Positions 7,820 to 14,788 of a stretch of DNA of 60,839 nt are shown here, piece by piece; position 1 is the stretch's first letter; each line of letters starts with the position of its first letter. Origin of the DNA: Bacteroidales bacterium (lineage in GTDB: Bacteria; Bacteroidota; Bacteroidia; Bacteroidales; FEN-979); the NCBI GenBank assembly GCA_023231005.1, contig JALNWG010000020.1:1-60839 (forward strand), written 5' to 3'. The translations under genes were made by a program, and so were the position numbers. The notes under the pieces were generated by a model. It was not told the origin of the DNA, made no database searches, and saw only the letters and a program-made list of their open reading frames with translations.

Positions 7820-8713
7820 ATGGATAAATTCCTCACCATTCCTGAAGAATTATATTTATTGACAGTAAATGAAAAGACCGGTCGCAGGGCATTTCTTAAA
7901 TCCAAAAAATTCGACATCCTACTGTCGGCGGCCATATTGATGGACCTTGCCTTGCAAAACCGCATTGATACTGATATTGATCATATAATTCCCGACCGGA
8001 TGGAACCCACCGGAGATGTTTTACTGGATTCTGCCCTGCAACTTATACGGGAAACCCCCGAACAACAAAAAATATCCTGGTGGTTGCTCACACTTTCAGA
8101 AAAAGCAGTCCGCTATCGTGAAATGCTTGTTGCAGGCCTTGTTGAAAAGGGATTGTTACGAATGGAACAGGAACATGTGTTTCTTGGATTTACGACTAAA
8201 AAATATCCAATTCTGATCCAGGATCAAGAAATTATTGAGGTAAAATCGAGAATAAAAGCGCTGATTTTCAACAACGACATCCCGGAATTCCGCGATATGG
8301 TCATTATCAGTATAGCCTGGTATGGTGGATTATTTGATCTTTTTATAAATGAGAGCCAGATCCGGCAATACCAAGCCCGCATTGAACAATTAGCCAGGAT
8401 GGATATGATTGGTCAAGCGGTGTCGAAGTCAATGCATAAACTTACCCATTCCATTCTCCTTTCCATAGCAGCTAAAGAGATCTTAGGCATTAAAACGCCG
8501 GAAGAGAAACTGGAAGAGTTGGTCGAGGAACTGAAAGCCCTGATGCATATTGTGAATGATGCTGATCTTCCGGAATGGGTGCAAAAAGGAACCGATCAAT
8601 ATCGTAAAACGCTGGATTACATTACCAAAACCGGCACTAATGAAATTGTGTTCAACACCAAAACTGGTCAGTATGGCCTGAAAGTCAGTGCGTTTCAGAA
8701 ACTTACTTTCTAA
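7820..8713 (+). CDS. GPP34 (GOLPH3-like) family protein
   Basis: About 297 residues with the GPP34 pattern. It begins with LTIPEELYLLTVNEKTGR, followed by a helical region with LSAAILMDLALQNRI, a central LLTLSEKAVRYREMLVAGLVEKGLL segment, and a second half containing AWYGGLFDLF. In eukaryotes GPP34 (GOLPH3) binds phosphatidylinositol-4-phosphate and Golgi enzymes. Bacterial and archaeal homologues have no settled role and no obvious PI4P partner. I chose the ATG at 7820; a GTG two codons upstream is also possible. It lies directly downstream of cstA. Its stop codon abuts the relic of a symporter gene on the opposite strand. Confidence 0.8.
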   Translation: MDKFLTIPEELYLLTVNEKTGRRAFLKSKKFDILLSAAILMDLALQNRIDTDIDHIIPDRMEPTGDVLLDSALQLIRETPEQQKISWWLLTLSEKAVRYREMLVAGLVEKGLLRMEQEHVFLGFTTKKYPILIQDQEIIEVKSRIKALIFNNDIPEFRDMVIISIAWYGGLFDLFINESQIRQYQARIEQLARMDMIGQAVSKSMHKLTHSILLSIAAKEILGIKTPEEKLEELVEELKALMHIVNDADLPEWVQKGTDQYRKTLDYITKTGTNEIVFNTKTGQYGLKVSAFQKLTF

Positions 8714-8848
8714 ATTCCACTTTGCAATTACGACCGTTGCCAGGCAATTTCCAATAACATTGGTGGCAGTATGTCCCATGTCCATGAGTTCATCAATACC
8801 AAAGATGATAAAGATAGGCCAGAAGCAGCCGTTTTTGGGGTAATCAAT
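8714..8848 (-). pseudogene. Relic of the C-terminus of a DAACS (GltP/DctA-like) dicarboxylate:cation symporter
   Basis: Translated on the minus strand, 8821 down to 8714 reads IFGIDELMDMGHT, then TNVIGNCLATVVIAKW. This matches the highly characteristic last helix of DAACS transporters (D..LDM.RT..NV.G...A..VVAK.E). Only about 40 of the expected 400 or more residues remain. Upstream the frame hits a TAA at 8849-8851. Downstream it runs antisense into the GPP34 gene, so the original end is also lost. Both ends therefore look like deletion junctions: one at the GPP34 stop codon, the other just before the thioesterase stop. Confidence 0.7.
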
Positions 8849-8860
8849 TTAACGGATCGA

Positions 8861-9385
8861 TCAGCCTGGATTTTTCTCTGGAATTTCAATTTCATCAGGA
8901 TCCTCCGGATTATCAACATAAAACCAATCGTTGTCATCCATTGTTGTGTTAGTGATCTTGTCGAAGGGGACTTTCATATATTTTCCAATGGCAGAAACGG
9001 CAATCTCCCCATTCGGAAGGATAATTTCTCCAGAACCTTCAAAAAAACGGTGTCCATCTTTCAAAACACGGCCAACAATTCTTATCTCCTGACCAAGGGG
9101 AATCGGCTTTCTGAACTTAGTAGTCAACTCCAAAGTAACGCCCCAAATCTGATCTTCTTTCCCATTGGCAATAGCCCGGCCAATGGTTTCATCCAGAATG
9201 GCGGCCGCAATGCCGCCATGCATCCGACCAGGATAACTTTGATGTTGTTCTGATGGAGTAATCACGGCAACCAACTCATTGGCATCCGTTTCGTAAAAAG
9301 AGGCATGTAGTCCGAAATCATTATTCAACCCGCATACAAAGCACAATCTTGAGTTATTTTGTTTTTTAAGTACTGAATATTTCAT
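8861..9385 (-). CDS. Hotdog-fold acyl-CoA thioesterase (PaaI/4HBT type)
   Basis: A 174-residue protein with the PaaI-type hotdog signature GRMHGGIAAAILDE (residues about 53-66), which includes the HGG turn and the catalytic acidic residue. A TTKFRKPIPLGQEI strand follows. An N-terminal CFVCG motif is typical of a PaaI subgroup and could bind metal or be structural. It probably hydrolyses an acyl-CoA thioester, but the substrate is unpredictable. The acidic tail after about residue 145 is extra. Its start overlaps the end of the upstream MFS gene by 20 bases, indicating co-transcription with the exporter and possibly tspO. Confidence 0.8.
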   Translation of the reverse strand: MKYSVLKKQNNSRLCFVCGLNNDFGLHASFYETDANELVAVITPSEQHQSYPGRMHGGIAAAILDETIGRAIANGKEDQIWGVTLELTTKFRKPIPLGQEIRIVGRVLKDGHRFFEGSGEIILPNGEIAVSAIGKYMKVPFDKITNTTMDDNDWFYVDNPEDPDEIEIPEKNPG

Positions 9386-10817
9386 CTGATTTCTCTTTTG
9401 ATTTCTCTTTGATTAAAAATGAAACTCCCAAGGCAATCAGGCACATCAATAATCCACCAGCATAAGCCCATTGAAACCCCTGATAAAACACTTCCGATGA
9501 AATCGAATGAAGGGCAACTTTATTTGCATGAAAGTCCGATGGCATCGGAATAGTAAAAAGGATTTCCATAAGTAAAATCCCGATCATTTGTCCCAGGTTC
9601 GTTGATAATTTGAATACACTGGAAGAGATGGCCTGTTTTTCGGGATTAGCCAACGACATCATCAGGTTGTTATTGGGCGTAATGAAAAATGCATAGCTGA
9701 ATCCCAATCCCACAAGGAATATGAAGACTACCCATAGTTGAACTAATGGTATGCACAGAATGAAAAACAAACAGGTGACCATGGCTGATATCATTCCGAA
9801 AATAGTCAGCCGGGTTTTTGAGATCCGGTCAGATAGATTTCCTGATACGGTACTCATGGCGCTGAAGACTACAGCAAAGGTCATGAGGACAAAACCCGCG
9901 TGCTCCACATTCATCTTCAGAACATAGGTCAGATAAAAGGGCATCAGGATACTGCTACCTGCCATCAATCCAAACCCGGCAAATGAAGCCACGATTCCAA
10001 AGGTGAAATTATGGTCATGGAAGATTGAAAGGTCAAGAACTGGGTTTTTAGCAACTTTTTCACGCCAGAAAAAGAATCCGAGTAAAACCAACGCGGTTAC
10101 AATTCCTCCTATTGTGAGGAAATTGCCCCATCCCAGTTTGCGCCCCTGATTGAGAAAATACACCAACAAAGCCAGCCCGGCAAAGCTCAGAAGGCTGCCG
10201 GCGAAGTCGAACTTGACATGAGTGTTTTTTTCTGAACTATGGTTCCTATCATTTGGCAACGATTTCCAGGCAACCAACACGGCCACGATCCCGATCGGGA
10301 CATTAATCAAGAAGATCCAATGCCAGTTAAGAAGACCCGTAATCAACCCGCCAAGCGGGTTTCCAATTAACAGTCCCAGGGAACTGATGGGAGAAAAGAT
10401 CCCAAATGCCCAGCCTCGTTTTTCGGCCGGGATATACCGAGGAATCAATGAAACCGCCGTGGTGAAAAGCATGGATGCGCCAAGTGCCTGGATGGCCCTG
10501 GCAAAGATGAGAAAGTGGATGGAACCCGCGAATCCGCAAACCAATGAGCTTAATGTAAAAATCACAAACCCGGAGATAAAGATCTTTTTCACTCCCAACT
10601 GGTCTGCCAGTTTCCCGAAAGTGATCATCGTTCCGGCTAAAACAACTAAGTATATCAGCACAATTTGGACAACCAGACTGGTTCCAACTTTAAAAAAAGC
10701 TGCAATATAGGGAAGGGAAATGTTGACAATATTTCCATCGAGCAGGGCCATGAATCCAGCCAGAGAGGCACTGACAATGATTGCTAACTGGCGTGATTTA
10801 TCTTCAATAATCATCAA
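9366..10817 (-). CDS. MFS drug:H+ antiporter, DHA2 (EmrB/QacA-like) family
   Basis: An inner-membrane exporter of 483 residues, consistent with 14 helices. The N-terminal helix carries the DHA2 motif LLDGNIVNISLPYIA (motif D1), and the loop between helices 2 and 3 reads GKLADQLGVKKIF (MFS motif A). Motif C-like FSPISSLGLLIGNPLGGLI follows, and then LNWHWIFLINVPIG, typical of EmrB relatives. Substrates would be hydrophobic drugs or metabolites exported at the expense of the proton gradient. No EmrA-type membrane-fusion or TolC partner lies in the window. The start may be Met1 or Met2. Its 3' end overlaps the thioesterase start. tspO lies 24 bases upstream on the same strand. Confidence 0.9.
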   Translation of the reverse strand: MMIIEDKSRQLAIIVSASLAGFMALLDGNIVNISLPYIAAFFKVGTSLVVQIVLIYLVVLAGTMITFGKLADQLGVKKIFISGFVIFTLSSLVCGFAGSIHFLIFARAIQALGASMLFTTAVSLIPRYIPAEKRGWAFGIFSPISSLGLLIGNPLGGLITGLLNWHWIFLINVPIGIVAVLVAWKSLPNDRNHSSEKNTHVKFDFAGSLLSFAGLALLVYFLNQGRKLGWGNFLTIGGIVTALVLLGFFFWREKVAKNPVLDLSIFHDHNFTFGIVASFAGFGLMAGSSILMPFYLTYVLKMNVEHAGFVLMTFAVVFSAMSTVSGNLSDRISKTRLTIFGMISAMVTCLFFILCIPLVQLWVVFIFLVGLGFSYAFFITPNNNLMMSLANPEKQAISSSVFKLSTNLGQMIGILLMEILFTIPMPSDFHANKVALHSISSEVFYQGFQWAYAGGLLMCLIALGVSFLIKEKSKEKSDEIFST

Positions 10818-10841
10818 TATATTTGTTGGTTATTATACTCA

Positions 10842-11315
10842 TCAATTCAAAATCCAGATACTTCCATTCAATATACTGGCAAAACTAGCCCACAACAAAT
10901 AAGGAATCTGAAGACATGCGGCAGTTTTACTAATCCGGTAAAAGGCCAAAATCATGAGTATGATGCTGGTCCAGATTAGTATTATCTCAGCAAAGGCCCA
11001 TCCTGGTTGGTGAAAATGAAAGAAAATGAAGCTCCAGGCAAAGTTGAGGATCAGCTGAACACCAAACACCCATAAGGCCTGGGTTCTTAAAGGCCCCGAT
11101 ACACTTGTCCAGATTAAAAATAAGGAAATGCCCATCAAAATGTAAAGGAGGGTCCACACCGGGCCAAAAAGATAGCCCGGCGGATTGAATATCGGCTTGT
11201 TTAATGTAATATACCAGGTTGTGACGTTCTCTACTGTTGCTATTCCTGAAATACTGCCCACAACCAGCGGGAGGGCAATACAAACCACAAGGGTTAAAAT
11301 CCGGGATGGTTTCAT
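10842..11315 (-). CDS. tspO: TspO/MBR family protein
   Basis: A five-helix membrane protein of about 157 residues with the core TspO signature WYITLNKPIFNPPGYLFGPVW, then LLYILMGISLFLIW, a WVFGVQLILNFAWSFIFF helix and a C-terminal PYLLWASFASILNGSIW. TspO proteins bind porphyrins and sterol-like ligands and modulate stress or photosynthesis genes in other bacteria. The role in an anaerobe is unclear. I chose the ATG at 11315 (MKPSRILTL); an upstream ATG at 11336 would add seven residues. It lies upstream of, and in the same direction as, the MFS exporter. Confidence 0.9.
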   Translation of the reverse strand: MKPSRILTLVVCIALPLVVGSISGIATVENVTTWYITLNKPIFNPPGYLFGPVWTLLYILMGISLFLIWTSVSGPLRTQALWVFGVQLILNFAWSFIFFHFHQPGWAFAEIILIWTSIILMILAFYRISKTAACLQIPYLLWASFASILNGSIWILN

Positions 11316-11367
11316 TGGAATAAAGGTTAAGGTCAATTCAATTTTGCTAAGATAGTGAAAGACTCTT

Positions 11368-11392
11368 TACGGTGTTTCTATTGAACACCGTA
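11368..11392. promoter_or_regulatory. Nine-base perfect inverted repeat between flxA and tspO
   Basis: TACGGTGTT and AACACCGTA form a 9-base stem with a 7-base loop. It lies 87 bases downstream of the flxA stop and 53 bases upstream of the tspO ATG. There is no U-tract on either side, so a classical terminator is doubtful. It could be an operator for tspO or a processing or stabilising hairpin for the end of the hdr-flx transcript. Confidence 0.5.
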
Positions 11393-11478
11393 CCATTTCG
11401 ATTTGGGATTTCCTCGTAGGAATAAACCCCATTGATTCACCGGAACGATTTTTGGCAGGAGAGCGGTTGGTGAAAATC

Positions 11479-12312
11479 TCAAAACTCGTCAGGTAAATTT
11501 TTTAGCTGCTCATTGGTAAATACCGGACCATCTTTGCACACATACGTTGAGCCGATGTTGCATCGGCCACATTTTCCGAGGCCACATTGCATTTTCATCT
11601 CCAGGGTGGTGATGATATCTTTGTCGGCAAAACCAAGCTTTTTAAGCGACTGAATGGTGTATTTAATCATGATCGGAGGGCCACAAGTGATCACCTTGGT
11701 ATTTTCGATCACAGGTTTAACAACTTCTTCAAGGATTTTCGGTACAACCCCAACATTGCTGGTCCAGGTTTCTTCCGCCTTGTCAATCGTGAGGATCACA
11801 TTCAGGCTCTTGTTATCCTGCCATTCTTTGGTTTCTTCTTTGTAACATAGATCTGCCGAGGTGCGTGAACCATAAAGGATCGTGAAATCTTTGTAATCGT
11901 TACGGTTGTCAATACAATACTGAATGAGCGAACGCAATGGAGCAAGACCGATTCCGCCACCTACAATTAACAAGTTCTTTCCTTTAAGTTCTTCAAGTGG
12001 AAACCAATTTCCAAAAGGGCCGCGGATTCCAACTTCATCTCCCTCTTCAAGACTGTTATGGATATCGGAAGTGACATTGCCGGCCCGCTTGATGGAACAA
12101 TCGAAATATCCTTTTCGGGTAACAGAGGAAGAAATACAAAAAGTACACTCTCCGGCACCAAGTAATGATAATTCGACAAACTGGCCAGGTTTATAATCGA
12201 ATTTTTCCATCAACCCCTCTTCTTTGAATTTCAAACGGTACGTGCGGATATCGGGAGTTTCCTGTATAACCTTGTCAATCTTGCACATCATTGGGACTAA
12301 CAACTGTTCCAT
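11479..12312 (-). CDS. flxA: FlxA-like FAD/NAD(P)H oxidoreductase with [2Fe-2S] cluster
   Basis: A ferredoxin-reductase-type flavoprotein of 277 residues. It has an FAD-binding barrel (YKPGQFVELSLLG), an NAD(P)-binding domain (LLIVGGGIGLAPLRSLI and VITCGPPIM) and a C-terminal PyrK/HydG-type [2Fe-2S] motif with Cys spaced C-x4-C-x2-C-x8-C (from CGLGKCGRC). It is the expected NADH entry point of an Flx-Hdr complex. Family members also include sulfhydrogenase gamma and anaerobic sulfite reductase B, but the neighbours favour Flx. It is the last gene of the seven-gene operon, separated from flxB by 71 bases holding two octamer arrays. Confidence 0.85.
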   Translation of the reverse strand: MEQLLVPMMCKIDKVIQETPDIRTYRLKFKEEGLMEKFDYKPGQFVELSLLGAGECTFCISSSVTRKGYFDCSIKRAGNVTSDIHNSLEEGDEVGIRGPFGNWFPLEELKGKNLLIVGGGIGLAPLRSLIQYCIDNRNDYKDFTILYGSRTSADLCYKEETKEWQDNKSLNVILTIDKAEETWTSNVGVVPKILEEVVKPVIENTKVITCGPPIMIKYTIQSLKKLGFADKDIITTLEMKMQCGLGKCGRCNIGSTYVCKDGPVFTNEQLKNLPDEF

Positions 12313-12322
12313 TTCAGATTTA

Positions 12323-12386
12323 TTGAATTGTTGAATGAATGAATTTTTGAATCAGCACATTAGCACATCTGCCCATCAGCATATTA
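12323..12386. repeat. Two adjacent degenerate octanucleotide arrays (4 + 4 units) between flxB and flxA
   Basis: The first array, 12323-12354, has four units related to TTGAATTG. The second, 12355-12386, has four units related to GCACATTA (GCACATCT, GCCCATCA, GCATATTA). Both have an exact 8-base period and abut with no gap, filling nearly all of the spacer and touching the 3' end of flxB. They interrupt an otherwise tightly packed operon. Confidence 0.8.
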
Positions 12387-13436
12387 TTTTTCGGATTTTG
12401 CTACTTGATTAACTACTTCGAAAATACTGATGTTTACCGGACACGAAATAGTACATCTTCCGCAACCCACACAGAGATTTTCACCAAAGCGTTCTTTGTA
12501 ATAGACAAACTTATGCATAGCGCGCTGTCTCCAGCGACGGTATTTTGCCGGACGCGGGTTATGACCACCGGCCATCAGCGTGAAATATCCGTTGTTGCAA
12601 GAGTCATAACACTTGTAACGAACTCCGGAATCTTTAATCTTCTCGTCGGAAATTTTAAAACAATGACACGTAGGACAAATAAAAGCGCAGGTATTGCATC
12701 CTATACAGTTGGACGAAACGTTTTCAAATTCCGGTGTGTCAAAAATCTTCGAAAGATTTTCATTGATCTCTTTGTAATTCATCTTTAGCCGGAAGGAGGC
12801 AGCAAAAGCATCATACTGCTTTTTCATCTCTTCTTCAGATGCTGGATGCTGCTTGCTGTTTGCCGAATCAATTGGGTTTGATTTAAGGAAATCCTCCCCT
12901 TTTTCAGTTCTTGCTTTAATGAAGATTTTCCCATCCTGCCCCTTCACGATCAGCACATCCATGGCATCAAGATTCTGGACATCATAATCGAGCGAAGTAC
13001 AAAAACAGTGTGTTCCTGCTTTATCGCACCGGGTAGATATCACAACCGTGTTCTGACGGCGTTTTTGATAATCGCTATCAATATAATCCCAATTGTAAAC
13101 CTTGTCGAGAACCTGCAAACCTCGGGCATCACAATGTTTCATCCCCAGGATCACCCGTTTACCAGCCAAAGGATCTTCATCCGTTTCTTTGACTGTGGTT
13201 CCGGAGGAGTCGGCTGTATATTTCAGGATCTTAGCCGACCGTGGAAAAAACAGAGGTTTGGCACTCATGGTCTTTTCGATGGGCGAATCGGGATCACATT
13301 CGCTCAGGCTTGAAACATGTTTGAAGTCGAACTTTCCGAATTTTTCGACCGGAGCATAGGTTTCATTCTTTGCTATAATGGCTTCGTAGAATTTCTGCAA
13401 GCCAGCTTTATCGGTAACAAATATTTCAACGTTCAT
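12384..13436 (-). CDS. flxB: FlxB-like iron-sulfur protein (HydB/AsrA family)
   Basis: A 350-residue electron-transfer subunit. The N-terminal domain resembles sulfhydrogenase beta and sulfite reductase A proteins (GMKHCDARGLQVLDKVY, then CDKAGTHCFCTSLD with extra Cys). The C-terminal half has two [4Fe-4S] motifs, CIGCNTCAFICPTCHC and CVGCGRCTISCP. It would pass electrons from the FlxA flavin toward FlxC/FlxD and HdrA. It lies 15 bases downstream of flxC. FlxB and FlxC are assigned by order and by the larger HydB-like domain; the two could be swapped relative to Desulfovibrio naming. Confidence 0.7.
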   Translation of the reverse strand: MNVEIFVTDKAGLQKFYEAIIAKNETYAPVEKFGKFDFKHVSSLSECDPDSPIEKTMSAKPLFFPRSAKILKYTADSSGTTVKETDEDPLAGKRVILGMKHCDARGLQVLDKVYNWDYIDSDYQKRRQNTVVISTRCDKAGTHCFCTSLDYDVQNLDAMDVLIVKGQDGKIFIKARTEKGEDFLKSNPIDSANSKQHPASEEEMKKQYDAFAASFRLKMNYKEINENLSKIFDTPEFENVSSNCIGCNTCAFICPTCHCFKISDEKIKDSGVRYKCYDSCNNGYFTLMAGGHNPRPAKYRRWRQRAMHKFVYYKERFGENLCVGCGRCTISCPVNISIFEVVNQVAKSEK

Positions 13437-13451
13437 AACAGAAAGATCGGA

Positions 13452-14303
13452 TTACATAATAAAATCATCGGGATCCTGCAAACTGTATTTATAGAAAGCG
13501 CCGCGATCTCCTTCCTTTACACCGGAGAGGTGCTCCTGAAAGTTTTCATAGATCACCCGTTCGTTCCATTTGTGCAACAGGTGCAGTGGAAGGTGGCTTG
13601 GACAAGCTTTTTCACAGTTACGACAATCAACACAACGGCCGGCAAGATGGAGCGACCAGGTCATCAGGGCATGAAAAGCGCTGGAGGTATTGTTGGCACC
13701 GTTATATAACTTTGACGTTTCCTGATCGATACAACATTTCGTGCAATAACACAACGGACAGGAGTGGCGGCAGGCATTACACCGGATGCAACTTTCGAAA
13801 ATCTCTTCGAAATAAGCCCGGCGTTCGACCAGCCCTTTCGAGGCAAGCTCTTTTATGTCGGAATTAACCTTGTATTTGCCCTCAGGATGCTGCGTCCCCA
13901 ACAATTCATCATACACCAAAGCATCGGGAAACATACACTCCTCACAATTCTGCATTTTGTTTCCCTGCTCATCTACTACTCCATCACAAGCAATACCTAC
14001 AATGTAAAGTCTTTCGCGCTTTACCTGACCCTCCGTAAGAAGCAGGTTGAGCGAACGGCTGTCGCAACCTTTTACAACCAAACCCACTCTTTTATTCCGG
14101 GTATGATCATATTTGAGATAGTTACAAAGGTTGAAAACCGATTTATCGTTGAACACCAAGCGGGATACTTCCCCGGAACTCTGGATCAGCACCGGAACCT
14201 GATTTTCATCAAAGCCGGTCATACGGTAACCTGCAAATACATCGATCTTATCCTCAGCAAAGAGTTTGGCGACGATCTCCTGAATTTGTTTCGTATAGTC
14301 CAT
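13452..14303 (-). CDS. flxC: FlxC-like iron-sulfur protein
   Basis: A 283-residue iron-sulfur protein. The N-terminal half carries a GCDSRSLNLLLTEGQVKRERLYIVG block similar to F420 hydrogenase beta-type and HydB-like proteins, and a Cys pair in NCEECMFPDA. Two C-terminal [4Fe-4S] motifs follow: CIRCNACRHSCPLCYC and CVDCRNCEKACP. The role is inferred from the operon: an electron conduit between the NADH-oxidising FlxA and the Hdr part. Its ATG overlaps the mvhD stop by one base (TAATG), which implies translational coupling. Confidence 0.7.
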   Translation of the reverse strand: MDYTKQIQEIVAKLFAEDKIDVFAGYRMTGFDENQVPVLIQSSGEVSRLVFNDKSVFNLCNYLKYDHTRNKRVGLVVKGCDSRSLNLLLTEGQVKRERLYIVGIACDGVVDEQGNKMQNCEECMFPDALVYDELLGTQHPEGKYKVNSDIKELASKGLVERRAYFEEIFESCIRCNACRHSCPLCYCTKCCIDQETSKLYNGANNTSSAFHALMTWSLHLAGRCVDCRNCEKACPSHLPLHLLHKWNERVIYENFQEHLSGVKEGDRGAFYKYSLQDPDDFIM

Positions 14304-14788
14304 TACTTATCGAAATTTTCTTTTTTATACAAATGAAGCGGGCCGAGTTTCTTGATATCTTCCGTCACTTTGGCCACTACCTTGGCAAATTTGGGCCCTT
14401 CGGCAGCCGAAACCCACGAAAACTGAACACGATCTTCATGGAAACCTACAAAACTCAATAGCTTCTTGGTAACCAGAAAACGACGGCGGGCAAAGTAATT
14501 TCCAGTGATATAGTGACAATCGCCCGGATGGCAACCCGAAACGAGTACGCCGTCGGCTGTGGTTTGCAACGACTTTATCAGAAACCAAGGATCGACCCGT
14601 GAGGAACAGGGGACACGAATAATACGAATGTTAGGTGGATACTGGATACGCGAGGTCCCGGTAAGATCAGAACCTGCATAGGAGCACCAATTGCAGAGAA
14701 TCCCGATGATAACCGGCTCCCAGTTAGGTGGTGCAACGATTTCAGGCTTTTCAATGCTTACAAGTTGGTTGTTTGCTACTGCTTCCAT
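14303..14788 (-). CDS. mvhD: MvhD/FlxD-type [2Fe-2S] electron-transfer protein
   Basis: A 161-residue MvhD-family protein that bridges an electron-donating module to HdrA. The conserved cysteines are visible in ILCNWCSYAGSDLTGTSR, VPCSSRVD and GCHPGDCHY, the pattern that binds the [2Fe-2S] cluster. About 30 extra residues precede the domain. In methanogens MvhD links the hydrogenase to Hdr; in Flx complexes FlxD links FlxABC. No [NiFe] hydrogenase genes are present here, and Flx-type genes follow, so FlxD is the better reading. It shares one base with hdrA upstream (TGATG) and with flxC downstream (TAATG). Confidence 0.9.
   Translation of the reverse strand: MEAVANNQLVSIEKPEIVAPPNWEPVIIGILCNWCSYAGSDLTGTSRIQYPPNIRIIRVPCSSRVDPWFLIKSLQTTADGVLVSGCHPGDCHYITGNYFARRRFLVTKKLLSFVGFHEDRVQFSWVSAAEGPKFAKVVAKVTEDIKKLGPLHLYKKENFDK

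Noticed and set aside
8771..9253. Plus-strand open frame of 160 codons opposite the thioesterase
   Set aside because: The minus strand encodes an intact hotdog thioesterase with the HGG motif; the plus frame has no similarity I recognise.
11368..11392. Intrinsic terminator of the hdr-flx operon
   Set aside because: A good 9-base stem is present, but neither strand has a U-tract after it, so it is listed only as an inverted repeat.
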